DNA of 32,424 nt. Source: Planctomycetales bacterium (GTDB lineage: Bacteria > Planctomycetota > Planctomycetia > Pirellulales > JAEUIK01). The translations under genes were made by a program, and so were the position numbers. Location: positions 1 to 32,424 of the forward strand of contig JAGQPT010000351.1 in assembly GCA_020426575.1 (NCBI GenBank), given 5' to 3'. Under the pieces are notes generated by a model, which had not been told where the DNA came from, searched no databases, and saw only the letters and a program-made list of their open reading frames with translations. Position 1 is the first letter of the stretch. Every line of letters begins with the position of its first letter. Below, piece after piece: positions 7,888 to 16,564 of this stretch.

Positions 7888-8634
7888 CTACGATTGCAGC
7901 AGGAACAGGCCGGCGGCGGCGCTGGCGCCAACCAGTGGTCCGACGACGGGGATCGCCGCATAGGACCAGTCGCTGTCGCGCTTCCCGGGGATCGGCAGTA
8001 CGGCGTGTGCCAGACGTGGCCCCAGGTCGCGGGCCGGGTTGATGGCGTAGCCGGTCGTGCCCCCCAGCGACAGCCCGATGGCGAACACGATCAGTCCGAC
8101 GGGGAGCGCGCCGATCGAGCCGAGGCCCACCTGCACCGGATCGGCGACGTCGCCGCCTGGCAGTTGGAACGTGGGCTCGACCGAGAGCAGCACGGCATAG
8201 ACGAGCACAAACGTGCCCACGACTTCGGAGAACGTATTGGACGTGCCCTCGCGAATCTGCGGCGCGGTGCAGAACGTCGCCAGCTTGGCATTGCCGTCGT
8301 CGGTCAGGGCGTAGTGCGGCCGATAGAACAGATAGACGAGCACGCCGCCGAGGAAGCCGCCGGCCAACTGCGCGGCAACGTAGCCGGGCACAAGCGCCCA
8401 GTCGAATTCGCCCGCCACAGCCAGGCCGACCGACACCGCCGGGTTGATGTGGGCGCCGCTGAACTGCCCGACGCAGAGCACGGCGACAAAGACGGCAAAG
8501 CCCCAGCCGGCCGTGATCACGATCCAGCCGCCGCCGTGTCCCTTGGTGTTGGACAGCACGACGTTGGCGACGACGCCATTGCCCAAAAGGACGAGAATCG
8601 CCGTACCGACCAGTTCGGCCAAAAACGGATTCAT
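7888..8634 (-). CDS. MIP-family aquaglyceroporin (GlpF-like)
   Basis: 248 aa, with the start ATG at 8634 preceded by TAGGAG at about 11-base spacing. It is an inner-membrane channel with six hydrophobic helices and two half-helices carrying the NPA boxes: GAHINPAVS (NPA at 64-66) and GYAINPARDLGPR (NPA at 199-201). The Asp directly after NPAR in the second box is characteristic of glycerol facilitators rather than strict water channels. Glycerol or other small-polyol uptake is therefore the best guess, but water or urea permeation cannot be excluded. No glpK or glpD is adjacent. Confidence 0.93.
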   Translation of the reverse strand: MNPFLAELVGTAILVLLGNGVVANVVLSNTKGHGGGWIVITAGWGFAVFVAVLCVGQFSGAHINPAVSVGLAVAGEFDWALVPGYVAAQLAGGFLGGVLVYLFYRPHYALTDDGNAKLATFCTAPQIREGTSNTFSEVVGTFVLVYAVLLSVEPTFQLPGGDVADPVQVGLGSIGALPVGLIVFAIGLSLGGTTGYAINPARDLGPRLAHAVLPIPGKRDSDWSYAAIPVVGPLVGASAAAGLFLLQS

Positions 8635-8873
8635 CGAAACACTGCTCCTACAAGAATGAAGGACCACCGAGGACCGCGAAGTTGTCAGGGCCCGTAGCGC
8701 ACTGCGGCGAGGCCATCGGCCGCGCGGCATCGAGTCACTAGACATCGGGCCGTGTGTCGAGAAGTCTAATCGAGCGGCGCGCGGCACACCAGCAGCGGCA
8801 AGAACGGCTCATGCGGCCGGCCGCGTCGCCGTCGCCAAGCTCAGCTCCGGACATGCCGAGACGGCGAATTCGG

Positions 8874-10256
8874 TCATGGGGCGCTGGTCGACGGCGTCGG
8901 CTGTGTCCAACGGATTTCACACCCAGGCCGCGCTTCACGCAAGCGAGCGACTCCGGCTGCGGTCACGTTAGTTCCCTCAAGGTTGAGTTGCCGTAGTGAG
9001 GCAACGTGTTCAAGGTGCGTGAGACCGGCATCCGAAATCCTACAGCGTTCCAGATCGAGCGATGAAAGTTGGTTCATCCCGGCGAGGTGAGCGAGACCGT
9101 CGGCGGTGACAAGAGTGCCGCCAAGATCGAGTGCTTCGAGGTTCCGCAGGTCCTCCAGGTGCGCCAACCCCGCGTCGCCGACGTTGGTATTGATGAGTCT
9201 GAGATATTGCAGGTTGGTAAGACGGTCCAGCTGCGCTAGATCGGCGTCGGTGATGCCAGTCGAGTCGAGCCGTAGTGACACCAGCGCGGGAAGCCGACCG
9301 ATTTCTGCGAGCCCAGCGGTGGTGACAGGGGCGGCCGATAGGTTGAGCATGGTAAGCCCGCTGCCGCGCAGATGTTGCAGGCCGACGCCGGTCACACGTG
9401 TGCCTTCCAGATCAAGTCTCTGCAGCTTGGCGAGTCCGGCGAGGTGTTCCAAGCCGGTATCGCTGACATTGTCGTTGCTGAGGTCGAGAAAAGTGAGGTT
9501 CACGCAGCCGGACAAGTGTGCCAAGCCGGCGTCGCTGATTCTCGTACCGTTGATCTGCAGACTTTCCAGATCGACGAGCCCGGCCAGCGCCGCCATGCCG
9601 TCGTCGTCGAGATTGCACAAGCAAACCGCGACGTAGGGGTAACCCGCAAGGTCCGTCGCCGCGAGCACCTGGTTGTCGATTTGCGACTGACTCAGGCTGA
9701 TCGCGAAGGGGTCGGCAAAGAAGTCTTCGCCGAGAACGTCGATCAGCCAGCTCGGCAGCAACCAACCTTCGTCGGTACGAAACCAGTCACCTTCGCGCCG
9801 CACGCTGTAGCGAACGCTCACGCCCATCGGCTCGAGCGCGGCGATCGCGCGGCGGCGGCCCTGGATGTCGTACCAGCGCTTGCCCACCAGGGCAAACAGC
9901 ACGGCCGCGATGGTCATCATCACAAAGAGCGTCCGCAAGCCGAAGCGAAAACGGTGCCGCAAGGTGCTGCCGGCCACGAGCCAGACAAACATCACCGCCA
10001 GCACGGCGCAGAGCGCCTGGCCGTTGACCCACGCGGCGCCCAGATACCAGAACGCGGCCAGCACGGCGAGCGTGACGGCCAGCGCGCCGAACGTGAGCAC
10101 GCGGCGCTCGAACAGCAGCGCCCGGCGCCGGACGGGCAAAGTCCCGGCCGCCGACGATAGGGCCTGCACAGACGCCGTCTCGGGCGTCGCTGCGTCGGAA
10201 GTCGTTGCGTCGGGCGCTGCTTTGGCGGACGTTGCTGTCGAGGTCGTATCGGCCAT
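8874..10256 (-). CDS. Polytopic-anchored leucine-rich-repeat protein
   Basis: 460 aa from the ATG at 10256, chosen because AGGGGGAC lies 5 bases upstream. An Ala/Thr-rich N-terminus of about 45 residues is followed by three membrane helices (about 53-73, 79-97 and 105-125). The third is introduced by RFRFGLRTLFVM. After RRRAIAALEPMGVSVRYS comes a soluble domain, then about ten LRRs of 24 aa (roughly residues 215-445) with the pattern LxxLxxLxLxxTxVtDxGLaHL. The tail, IRWTQPTPSTSAP, is low-complexity. It is most likely a membrane-held interaction scaffold; the partner is unknown. It is divergent from the glutamate-synthase-like gene. Confidence 0.88.
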   Translation of the reverse strand: MADTTSTATSAKAAPDATTSDAATPETASVQALSSAAGTLPVRRRALLFERRVLTFGALAVTLAVLAAFWYLGAAWVNGQALCAVLAVMFVWLVAGSTLRHRFRFGLRTLFVMMTIAAVLFALVGKRWYDIQGRRRAIAALEPMGVSVRYSVRREGDWFRTDEGWLLPSWLIDVLGEDFFADPFAISLSQSQIDNQVLAATDLAGYPYVAVCLCNLDDDGMAALAGLVDLESLQINGTRISDAGLAHLSGCVNLTFLDLSNDNVSDTGLEHLAGLAKLQRLDLEGTRVTGVGLQHLRGSGLTMLNLSAAPVTTAGLAEIGRLPALVSLRLDSTGITDADLAQLDRLTNLQYLRLINTNVGDAGLAHLEDLRNLEALDLGGTLVTADGLAHLAGMNQLSSLDLERCRISDAGLTHLEHVASLRQLNLEGTNVTAAGVARLREARPGCEIRWTQPTPSTSAP

Positions 10257-10293
10257 CCGCTGTCCCCCTGGTTTCCGCCGAGTGCCGCGCCGA

Positions 10294-10314
10294 CGACCGC
10301 CCCGCAGGCGGTCG
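10294..10314. other. Hairpin upstream of the LRR gene
   Basis: Perfect 8-bp inverted repeat CGACCGCC/GGCGGTCG with a 5-base loop, lying 38-58 bp upstream of the LRR start codon in the divergent promoter region. It could be a leader hairpin or an operator; no other evidence. Confidence 0.4.
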
Positions 10315-10330
10315 TGTCGGGCGCACTTCA

Positions 10331-10339
10331 TGCTACACT
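10331..10339 (+). promoter_or_regulatory. Extended -10 promoter-like element
   Basis: TGCTACACT matches an extended -10 (TGn followed by TACACT) about 75-85 bp upstream of the glutamate-synthase-like gene. No good -35 is visible, as is often the case with extended -10 promoters. Confidence 0.35.
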
Positions 10340-10414
10340 CTTCGGAACCCCGGGTACAAACTCGGCGGTCAGGCGTTTGGGCGCCGCACGATTGGCTGGT
10401 TGTGGTAAGGAGAC

Positions 10415-11998
10415 ATGCTTCCGATGGGTTGGACGATTCTGCTGTTGGTTGTTGGTGGGCTCATGGCGCTCGTGATTCATGACGTCACACAGCGCAAGCA
10501 CGCCGTGCTGCACAACTTCCCGATCATTGGCCACTTCCGCTACTGGCTCGAAGCGATCGGGCCCGAGCTGCGACAGTACATTGTCACCAGCAATGACGAA
10601 GAGCGGCCATTCAGCCGCGACCAGCGCCGCTGGGTCTATGCGTCGTCGAAGAACGAGAACAACTATTTCGGCTTCGGCAGCGACGACGACTTCGAACGCC
10701 CGCACAACCGGCTGCTCATCAAGCACGCGGTGTTCCCCTACGTGCCGCCGCCGGTGATGCCGACGCCGTCGTCGGCCGACGTAGCCGCGGGGGTGAAATA
10801 CCCCATCCCCGTCGCCAAGGTGTTGGGGGGCTCTCGCGGTCGGGCCCAGGCGTTTCGGCCGCCGTCGATCCTCAACGTCTCGGCCATGAGTTTCGGTTCG
10901 CTCAGCGCGCCGGCCATCGAGGCGATCAATCGCGGCTGTCGGCTGGCCGGCTGCCTACACAACACCGGCGAAGGGGGTATCTCGCCATACCACGACAACG
11001 GCGGCGAACTGATCTGGCAAATCGGCACGGGCTATTTCGGTTGCCGCGATGAGCGCGGGGACTTTTCGCTCGACCGTTTTCTGGAAAACGTACAGCGACA
11101 TCCGGTCCGCGCGATCGAGATCAAGCTCAGCCAGGGGGCCAAACCTGGCGTGGGTGGCATCGTGCCCGGCGCTAAGGTAACGCCCGAGGTCGCGGCGATT
11201 CGCGGGGTGCCCGTCGGGCAAGACTGCATCAGCCCGCCGCGGCACAGCGCGTTTCACGATGCTGACAGCATGCTCGATTTTGTCGAACGCTTGGCCGACG
11301 CCTCGGGGCTGCCCGTCGGCATCAAGTCGGCCGTCGGCGAAGCGGGCTTCTGGACCGACCTGGCGCGACTGATGGCCGACGGCAAACGCGGCGTCGACTT
11401 CATCACCGTCGACGGCGGAGACGGCGGCACCGGCGCCGCTCCGCTCGTCTTCGCCGATCACGTCTCGCTGCCGTTTCGAGTGGCGATCGTACGCGTCTAT
11501 CGCACCTTCGTCGAACACGGGCTGCACGAACGCGTCGTGTTCATCGGATCGGGGCGGCTCGGATTTCCCGAAACGGCGCTGCTGGCGATGGCGCTCGGCT
11601 GCGACATGGTCAACGTCGGCCGCACGGCGATGCTGTCCATCGGGTGCATCCAGGCGCAGCGCTGTCACACGGGACACTGCCCCACGGGCGTCGCCACGCA
11701 AAACCGCTGGCTGATGCGGGGGCTCGACCCCACGCTCAAAAGCGCGCGGCTGGCCAATTACGTCACCACGCTGCGAAAAGAAATGCTGCAACTGAGCCAC
11801 GCCTGCGGCCATTGCCACCCGGCGCTGGTGACGCTTGATGCCTTCGACATCATGCAGGAAGCGATGCGCAGCGTGCCGGCGCGGGAAATGGTGGGCTACG
11901 AGGCCGGCTGGGGGCTTCCCGCGCCCGAGGACCGCCGCCAGATCGAGAAGATCATGCGCGGCGAGGTGGACGGCGTGCCGAGCCCGGCAAAGTGCTAG
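10415..11998 (+). CDS. FMN-binding glutamate-synthase-like protein, membrane-tethered
   Basis: 527 aa, or 524 if started at the second ATG (10424). AAGGAG lies 2 bases before the first ATG and 11 before the second, so the second may be the real start. One N-terminal transmembrane helix (about residues 5-23) precedes a domain equivalent to the central and FMN part of GltB: NVSAMSFGSLSAPAIEA, NTGEGGISPYH, IEIKLSQGAKPGVGG, FITVDGGDGGTGAAP and VNVGRTAMLSIGCIQ. Cys411, Cys417 and Cys422 form C-x5-C-x4-C, the [3Fe-4S] pattern of glutamate synthase. The glutamine-amidotransferase domain and the C-terminal GXGXG helix domain are absent, so it cannot by itself be a classical GltB. This is the known stand-alone 'FMN-binding glutamate synthase family' type, whose physiological reaction is unsettled. 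Confidence 0.92.
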   Translation: MLPMGWTILLLVVGGLMALVIHDVTQRKHAVLHNFPIIGHFRYWLEAIGPELRQYIVTSNDEERPFSRDQRRWVYASSKNENNYFGFGSDDDFERPHNRLLIKHAVFPYVPPPVMPTPSSADVAAGVKYPIPVAKVLGGSRGRAQAFRPPSILNVSAMSFGSLSAPAIEAINRGCRLAGCLHNTGEGGISPYHDNGGELIWQIGTGYFGCRDERGDFSLDRFLENVQRHPVRAIEIKLSQGAKPGVGGIVPGAKVTPEVAAIRGVPVGQDCISPPRHSAFHDADSMLDFVERLADASGLPVGIKSAVGEAGFWTDLARLMADGKRGVDFITVDGGDGGTGAAPLVFADHVSLPFRVAIVRVYRTFVEHGLHERVVFIGSGRLGFPETALLAMALGCDMVNVGRTAMLSIGCIQAQRCHTGHCPTGVATQNRWLMRGLDPTLKSARLANYVTTLRKEMLQLSHACGHCHPALVTLDAFDIMQEAMRSVPAREMVGYEAGWGLPAPEDRRQIEKIMRGEVDGVPSPAKC

Positions 11999-12286
11999 CA
12001 AACGGCACCGGCCCCCAATCGAACCCTTCTGTGGATGGGTTTCCAGCTGCGGCGGCCGGGCTGACGAAAAAATCGCGCTTTTCGGCCGAATTGATCAAAC
12101 CCTCACAATGTCATCGGCCGATATAGCGGGTGACCGGCGAGCGCCGTCGGCATTGCTGTCAGAGTCAACCGACCTCGGTTGGCCCGTGGCGGTGGTGTCT
12201 AGCAAGGATGCGAAAAGTCTCAGGTGTCGGGTCGATTCGTTGGGGCACACGACGCAATCGGCCCGCCCACGGCAAGGGAGTGTTAA

Positions 12287-12529
12287 ATGCAAGCGACGCG
12301 ACTGCGAGTATACTACGGACCCGAGTCAGCTCCGGCCGCGCTGGCCGATCACGACGTCGACGTCGATTCGGTCACGGTGCCACTGGGACACATCCTGCCG
12401 TTGATGCTCGAGGCCGTTCGCTCCGAGCGGACCTGGCTGGAAGACTTCGAAGGCGACGAGGTGACGCTGTCGCGCGACCTCTACGAGGTGATCCTCGCCT
12501 ACCAGCACTGCCGCCGACCGTCGGCCTGA
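12287..12529 (+). CDS. Small conserved-type hypothetical protein
   Basis: 80 aa, acidic, starting MQATRLRVYYGPES. The ribosome site GGGAG lies 7 bases before the ATG at 12287, which supports translation. The layout is a short beta N-terminus (TRLRVYYG), an acidic strand/turn region (ALADHDVDVDSVTVPLG), and two amphipathic helices (HILPLMLEAVRSERTWLEDF, then TLSRDLYEVILAYQHC). No signal peptide, membrane helix or catalytic motif is seen. The family is not recognised with certainty. It is followed about 140 bp later by a strong terminator and may be monocistronic. Confidence 0.7.
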   Translation: MQATRLRVYYGPESAPAALADHDVDVDSVTVPLGHILPLMLEAVRSERTWLEDFEGDEVTLSRDLYEVILAYQHCRRPSA

Positions 12530-13091
12530 CCGCCGCGTGCAGCCACCACCAGCCGGACGCTGCGCTGGTGGTTTGACGGTCGCGTTGCCGGCGCAGCGAC
12601 GTCGATCGAGCCGCCGAATCACGGCATGCTGTCGGTGCAGCAGGTTGTGAATCAACGAGTGTAGGGAAAACAAAAAAGGACCGCTGATGCTGCGGTCCTT
12701 TTTCATGCGCGGCGGAGAACTGCAACTCGCCCGACACGCCGGGAAATCAGAAAAAACGTCCACGGCCGAAGGGGCCCCTGCAGCCGCGGACGCAGGCCAC
12801 TTGTTCGGCGCCTCCCTGGCCACGTGGTCTATTGCGGGGGCAATCGTAGCAGCGGCGCCACCGTCTGTCAGGCACCTATTCCACTATTTTTTCGCAAAAC
12901 ACCGCGCACCGGTTCTTTGCGTGCATCTTGCCCGCCTCGATTTTTGCAGGCGCACTGCCGAAGCGGTAAGCTGAACGCGCCGCGCCAGGGATTGCTCCAC
13001 TTCGGCAAGTCCTTCTTCGACAAGTCCTTGGCCGCGACGACCGACGCCAGGCCGGAACGACGCCAAACGTGCCGCCGGTAAATCGGCTCGC
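12530..13091. other. Gene-free spacer with terminator
   Basis: 562 bp. It has an 8-bp-stem inverted repeat at 12545-12572 (ACCACCAG/CTGGTGGT, 12-base loop, no T-run) and the strong terminator at 12673-12703. After the terminator no frame has coding character; short open frames here are Arg/Cys-rich without ribosome sites. Downstream it must contain the promoter of the three-gene membrane cassette, but no box is clear. Confidence 0.45.
12673..12703 (+). terminator. Rho-independent terminator
   Basis: Perfect 12-bp stem AAAAAGGACCGC/GCGGTCCTTTTT with a 7-base loop, ending in TTTTT. Because the other arm begins with a run of A, it could also work in the opposite direction. It closes the transcript of the 80-aa gene. 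Confidence 0.85.
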
Positions 13092-13991
13092 GTGTCACCC
13101 AGGGAATCGATCGTGCCAACCGTGTTACTTGCCGCTTACCAAGCCATGGTGACGACGCCGGCCTGGGTTTCAGCGCTCTGGTTGGCCTGCGGAGGTCACG
13201 GCATGCGGAGCGGTTGGGTGCTGGCGGCGGCGCTAATCATCGTCGCAACCGTCGCTGGCTTTCCCGGCGTCGCGCTTTTGTCGCCCGGATTTTTTGCCTA
13301 CGTGCTTTCGGTGATCGTCGGCCAGTGGCTGGCCATCTTTGCCGCTGCCACGGTGATGCGAAAGGCTGGCTGGGAATTCAAGCGCGCGGCCCACCGTCAT
13401 GACGACGAAACCACGTCCACGGCCCGACGCCCACAACTGAGCATCCGCGAAGTCATCCTGGCAACCGTCGTATTCGCGATGTGGCTCGCCGTGTATCGCC
13501 AGGCCGTCTCGCTCGCCCGTTTCGATTTCAGCGGGACCGGCTCGGATGCGTCCATGAAGATCGCCACGCAAGTTGCCGTCGGCGTGCGGACCATCTCGTC
13601 GTCGATCGTCAACGCAATCCAGATCTCGATCGCCGCACTGACAATCGGCCGAAATCGCAAGGTGCTGCCCGGATTCCTCGCTGTATTGGCCTTCAGCGTT
13701 GCCGGATTGACGGTTTTCGAGATCGCCGCAATCATCACCGGAGCACCTCGTGTTTTCGCTCGGGCGTATCTCGTCCACAATCTTACCTGGGACGTCTGCG
13801 AATTCCTTCTGATCGGCCTGGCCATGCTCTGGCTGCGGCGCAGGGGGTATGATTTGGAATGCGGGGTCAACTCCCGGCCCGGGCAGGAAACCAACGACGC
13901 GGCAATAACATCGGCACGCGACCCGGCTGCACGCGAAGTCCACGGCACATCCGTCGCCCACGACACAACGGTCGCCCACGAACACTTATGA
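13092..13991 (+). CDS. Polytopic membrane protein, cassette gene 1
   Basis: 299 aa from a GTG at 13092; the later ATG at 13146 is an alternative, and neither has a clear ribosome site. About seven hydrophobic helices: three in the first 90 residues, a cytoplasmic-type linker (residues 91-113: KAGWEFKRAAHRHDDET...), then the anchor motif PQLSIREVILA (114-124) opening a second bundle of about four helices. The C-terminal tail of about 45 residues is hydrophilic and ends HEHL. The stop codon overlaps the next ATG (ATGA at 13988-13991), so translation is probably coupled. The function is unknown. Its halves resemble those of the two following proteins, suggesting paralogy. Confidence 0.75.
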   Translation: MSPRESIVPTVLLAAYQAMVTTPAWVSALWLACGGHGMRSGWVLAAALIIVATVAGFPGVALLSPGFFAYVLSVIVGQWLAIFAAATVMRKAGWEFKRAAHRHDDETTSTARRPQLSIREVILATVVFAMWLAVYRQAVSLARFDFSGTGSDASMKIATQVAVGVRTISSSIVNAIQISIAALTIGRNRKVLPGFLAVLAFSVAGLTVFEIAAIITGAPRVFARAYLVHNLTWDVCEFLLIGLAMLWLRRRGYDLECGVNSRPGQETNDAAITSARDPAAREVHGTSVAHDTTVAHEHL

Positions 13992-14902
13992 ACGAATCGA
14001 CCTCAGCGGCCGCCGGTGACCATGGTGCACATCGGCAGCGCGTCGTGCTCGCCACGCTCGTCGTGCTCTACTTGGCCCTGCTGGGGGCGACGGTCGTGTG
14101 CTGGCCTGAGGACGGCAGCGACCCCACGTTCTATTGGCAGGTCGAGGTGGTCTGTGGCGAGCTCTCCGCCCTGGTAAGCCTCGCGGCACTGGGAATGGCG
14201 GCTCGCTCGGTTCCACTGGCAACGCGACTGACGACCGCCATGTTCTTGCCCGCCGCCGTCTGCCTGACGCTGATCGTGACGTTCACCCGGGCCGGAGGAT
14301 TCACCAGCACGGCAGTGATCGTGCTGTTGGCCGCGTACGTGACGACGGCCCACCTGGCCCAGGGTATTTTGATGACAAGCGTGATGGTTGTACCCGACTG
14401 GTGGCGTCGCTTCCGCGCCCGCCGCAACCGCGCTGCTGCACCGGCCAAGCGACCGACGATGTCCCATCAGTTCGGCCTGCGACACGTGATCCTCTGGATG
14501 TTCCTCACCGGGATTGTGCTCAACAGCGTGCGCGGCGTCGACTGGCACGACATCCCCGACTACGAGTGGCGCGACCTTGGTGAAGTCGACCCCGTGCTGC
14601 TGTTCTATTCGAGCCTCGGCGCGTTCCTGGCCTTTGCCGGCTGGACCACGATCGTCTGCGTCGGCGCTCACCGCGGCTGCGTCTCCTGGCTCGCGGTCGT
14701 CGCGGTCAACGCATTAATGGCCGGGGTCACTTACCTGTTGTGTCGCGTCTGGAGCGACGGCAACGCCCAGGAACTGCCGTACGTCGTGATCTGGCCGGTC
14801 ACGCATTTCATCTGTCTGGCCATCAGCTTGCTGATCTTGCGCTTGGCCGGAACTCCTGCCGCGGAGAAAAGCGTGGCGCCGGCGGGGCCGTCCCACGGAT
14901 GA
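13988..14902 (+). CDS. Polytopic membrane protein, cassette gene 2
   Basis: 304 aa, starting MNESTSAAAGDHGAHRQRV. The start is fixed by the ATGA overlap with the preceding gene. Eight hydrophobic helices are arranged four plus four. Helices 1-4 lie within residues 18-135 and are followed by an Arg-rich linker (WWRRFRARRNRAAAPAKR). The motif HQFGLRHVILW (160-170) opens the second bundle, with helices to about residue 292. The short extramembrane segment WHDIPDYEWRDLGEVDP is acidic and aromatic. No transporter signature is recognised. The stop again overlaps the next gene by ATGA (14899-14902). Confidence 0.78.
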   Translation: MNESTSAAAGDHGAHRQRVVLATLVVLYLALLGATVVCWPEDGSDPTFYWQVEVVCGELSALVSLAALGMAARSVPLATRLTTAMFLPAAVCLTLIVTFTRAGGFTSTAVIVLLAAYVTTAHLAQGILMTSVMVVPDWWRRFRARRNRAAAPAKRPTMSHQFGLRHVILWMFLTGIVLNSVRGVDWHDIPDYEWRDLGEVDPVLLFYSSLGAFLAFAGWTTIVCVGAHRGCVSWLAVVAVNALMAGVTYLLCRVWSDGNAQELPYVVIWPVTHFICLAISLLILRLAGTPAAEKSVAPAGPSHG

Positions 14903-15807
14903 ATCCAGCGCGGCGCACTTCCGGACGAAGCATCGGCCGCCTCACCGTCGGCCGGACGGCGATTGGGCTGGCCGCGCTGGCGCTCACCCTTGCCGTCGCA
15001 GTACTCAGCGTCCCGCATCCGGCGGCGCGTCGAACGCTACTGCTGGCGGCGTTGGTGTACGGCACAATTTCGGCCGCCGTCAGCCTCTCGGCCTGGTGGC
15101 TGACTCTCCTGCCTCGACGTCCCCAGCGTGAATGGTCGCGACATGCCCTCGTGGCCGCGGTTGTCGTCTGGCTGGGTCTCACCTGGCAGGTGACACCGAC
15201 AATGGCCGAACCGGTCGACGAGCGCACCGCGGCCGATGCGATGGCCATTGCTTGGGGTTATCAGTGGGCGCTGCTGTGCGCAATGCTCTGGTGGACACGA
15301 CGCGGCAGTGGCCGTTGGGCGATCGACACCCTCTCGGAAGGTGCGTCCCACGGCACGAACGGCGGGCCGCGGTTCACGATCCGTGGCATTCTTATCGCGA
15401 CGGCCGTCGTCGCGGTCGTGTTGGCCGTTAGCCGCGAAACCTTGTTCACGAGCGACACGCCCCGCCCCACCATGAGTTGGACGATCGTCCGCACGCTGCT
15501 GATCTGCGTCGCCGGTGGGTTTTGTCAGGCCGTCGTGGGGCTGGCGGCGTCGACATTGGCGGCCTTTGGGCGGGCAGGCGCAGCCGATTCACCCGTCGGG
15601 CGAATCTGGTGGCGACTGCCGCTCAGCGTCGCCGTTGCCGCCGCCGCTTGCCTGTTGCAGACGGCTTGCCTGCTGCTGGTTGCCGGCACTGCCGATGCGA
15701 TTCCCCTTGCCGCGGCCGTTGGCGGCGTCGGCGGCGTTCACTTCACCGCGCTGGCCACCGTGCTCAGCGTGCTCCGCGACGCGGTGGCCCGGCGACGTCG
15801 CACCTGA
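14899..15807 (+). CDS. Polytopic membrane protein, cassette gene 3
   Basis: 302 aa, start fixed by the ATGA overlap at 14899. It has the same four-plus-four helix plan as gene 2: helices at about 21-37, 46-70, 83-99 and 115-132, then a hydrophilic linker, then the anchor motif PRFTIRGILIA (156-166) leading into helices to about residue 295, and a basic end, RDAVARRRRT. No catalytic or transport motif is recognised. It is the last gene of the cassette: the next gene is convergent, only 10 bp away, and no terminator hairpin fits between them. Confidence 0.78.
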   Translation: MNPARRTSGRSIGRLTVGRTAIGLAALALTLAVAVLSVPHPAARRTLLLAALVYGTISAAVSLSAWWLTLLPRRPQREWSRHALVAAVVVWLGLTWQVTPTMAEPVDERTAADAMAIAWGYQWALLCAMLWWTRRGSGRWAIDTLSEGASHGTNGGPRFTIRGILIATAVVAVVLAVSRETLFTSDTPRPTMSWTIVRTLLICVAGGFCQAVVGLAASTLAAFGRAGAADSPVGRIWWRLPLSVAVAAAACLLQTACLLLVAGTADAIPLAAAVGGVGGVHFTALATVLSVLRDAVARRRRT

Positions 15808-15817
15808 CGTCCCATCG

Positions 15818-16564
15818 CTAGAGCAGGCTTTCGAGCAACAGACGCATCTTGCGCATTTCGGCGGCGTGGTCGACGTCTTCGAGCGGCTGAATGTCGACTG
15901 CCAGGGCGCGATCGTAGCCCGCCCGGTCCAACTGCCCGATCAACCGTCCGTATTCGATGTCGCCCTGCCCGATTCGCACGAGCAACTCGTTTTCGGTCGA
16001 GTCACGAAGCTGCACGTGATAGACGTAGCCAAGCAGCTTGTCGTAGCTGCGCCCCGCGGGGCCGACGACAAAATGGCTGGGATCGAGCGTCACGCCGAGC
16101 CCCTTGACGTTGTCGCAAAGCACGGTGACCGTGTCCGGGTCCTGGCTCATGCGATCGACTTCGGTCTTGATGCTCACGAGCAGGCTTTGCGCAGCGGCAA
16201 TCCGCACGAGTTCGCGGAGGCGTTCCACCTCGGCGTTGAACGGTGTGCCGAGTTCCGACGACGGCACGGTGATCGAAAACACCTTCATCGTCTTGGCCAA
16301 CTGGCAAATCGAGGCGAACGTGGCGTAGTCCTGCTCGCTCGTGCCCACCATGTCGACCGTGATCGCCACGGGAATCAAGCGCAGCAGTCGGCCACATGTG
16401 CGAACGGCCTCCTCGACGTCAGCGTGGACGGCCGACGGGCGCAGGTGCCGGCCGTCTTCGCGCAGGGCGAGTTCCACGGCCGTGTACTCCAAGTCGACCA
16501 TTCGGTGTAGCGCTTCGTCGAGCGACAAGTCGGGGAAACAGTCGGTCGAGGCGGCTACGATCAC
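15818..16564 (-). CDS. Sugar phosphate isomerase/epimerase-like TIM-barrel protein
   Basis: 248 aa from a GTG at 16564, chosen because AAAGGAG lies 7 bases upstream; extensions beyond it are low-complexity Arg/Pro sequence. It has the AP-endonuclease-2/xylose-isomerase-like TIM-barrel pattern: an N-terminal strand VIVAASTDCFPDLSLDEAL, TAVELALREDGRH, AITVDMVGTSEQ, FSITVPSSELGTPFN, LLVSIKTEVDRM, LGVTLDPSHFVVG (metal-type D and H), YVYHVQLRDST and ALAVDIQPLED. Divalent-metal residues are plausible at the D/H of DPSHF, the H of HVQLRD and the acidic residues in IKTE and DIQP. The substrate is unknown. It is divergent from sppA. Confidence 0.8.
   Translation of the reverse strand: MIVAASTDCFPDLSLDEALHRMVDLEYTAVELALREDGRHLRPSAVHADVEEAVRTCGRLLRLIPVAITVDMVGTSEQDYATFASICQLAKTMKVFSITVPSSELGTPFNAEVERLRELVRIAAAQSLLVSIKTEVDRMSQDPDTVTVLCDNVKGLGVTLDPSHFVVGPAGRSYDKLLGYVYHVQLRDSTENELLVRIGQGDIEYGRLIGQLDRAGYDRALAVDIQPLEDVDHAAEMRKMRLLLESLL

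Noticed and set aside
10955-12001. 348-codon minus-strand frame under the glutamate-synthase-like gene
   Set aside because: Complement of a conserved enzyme core; the sequence is Arg/His/Ala-rich with no recognisable domain.
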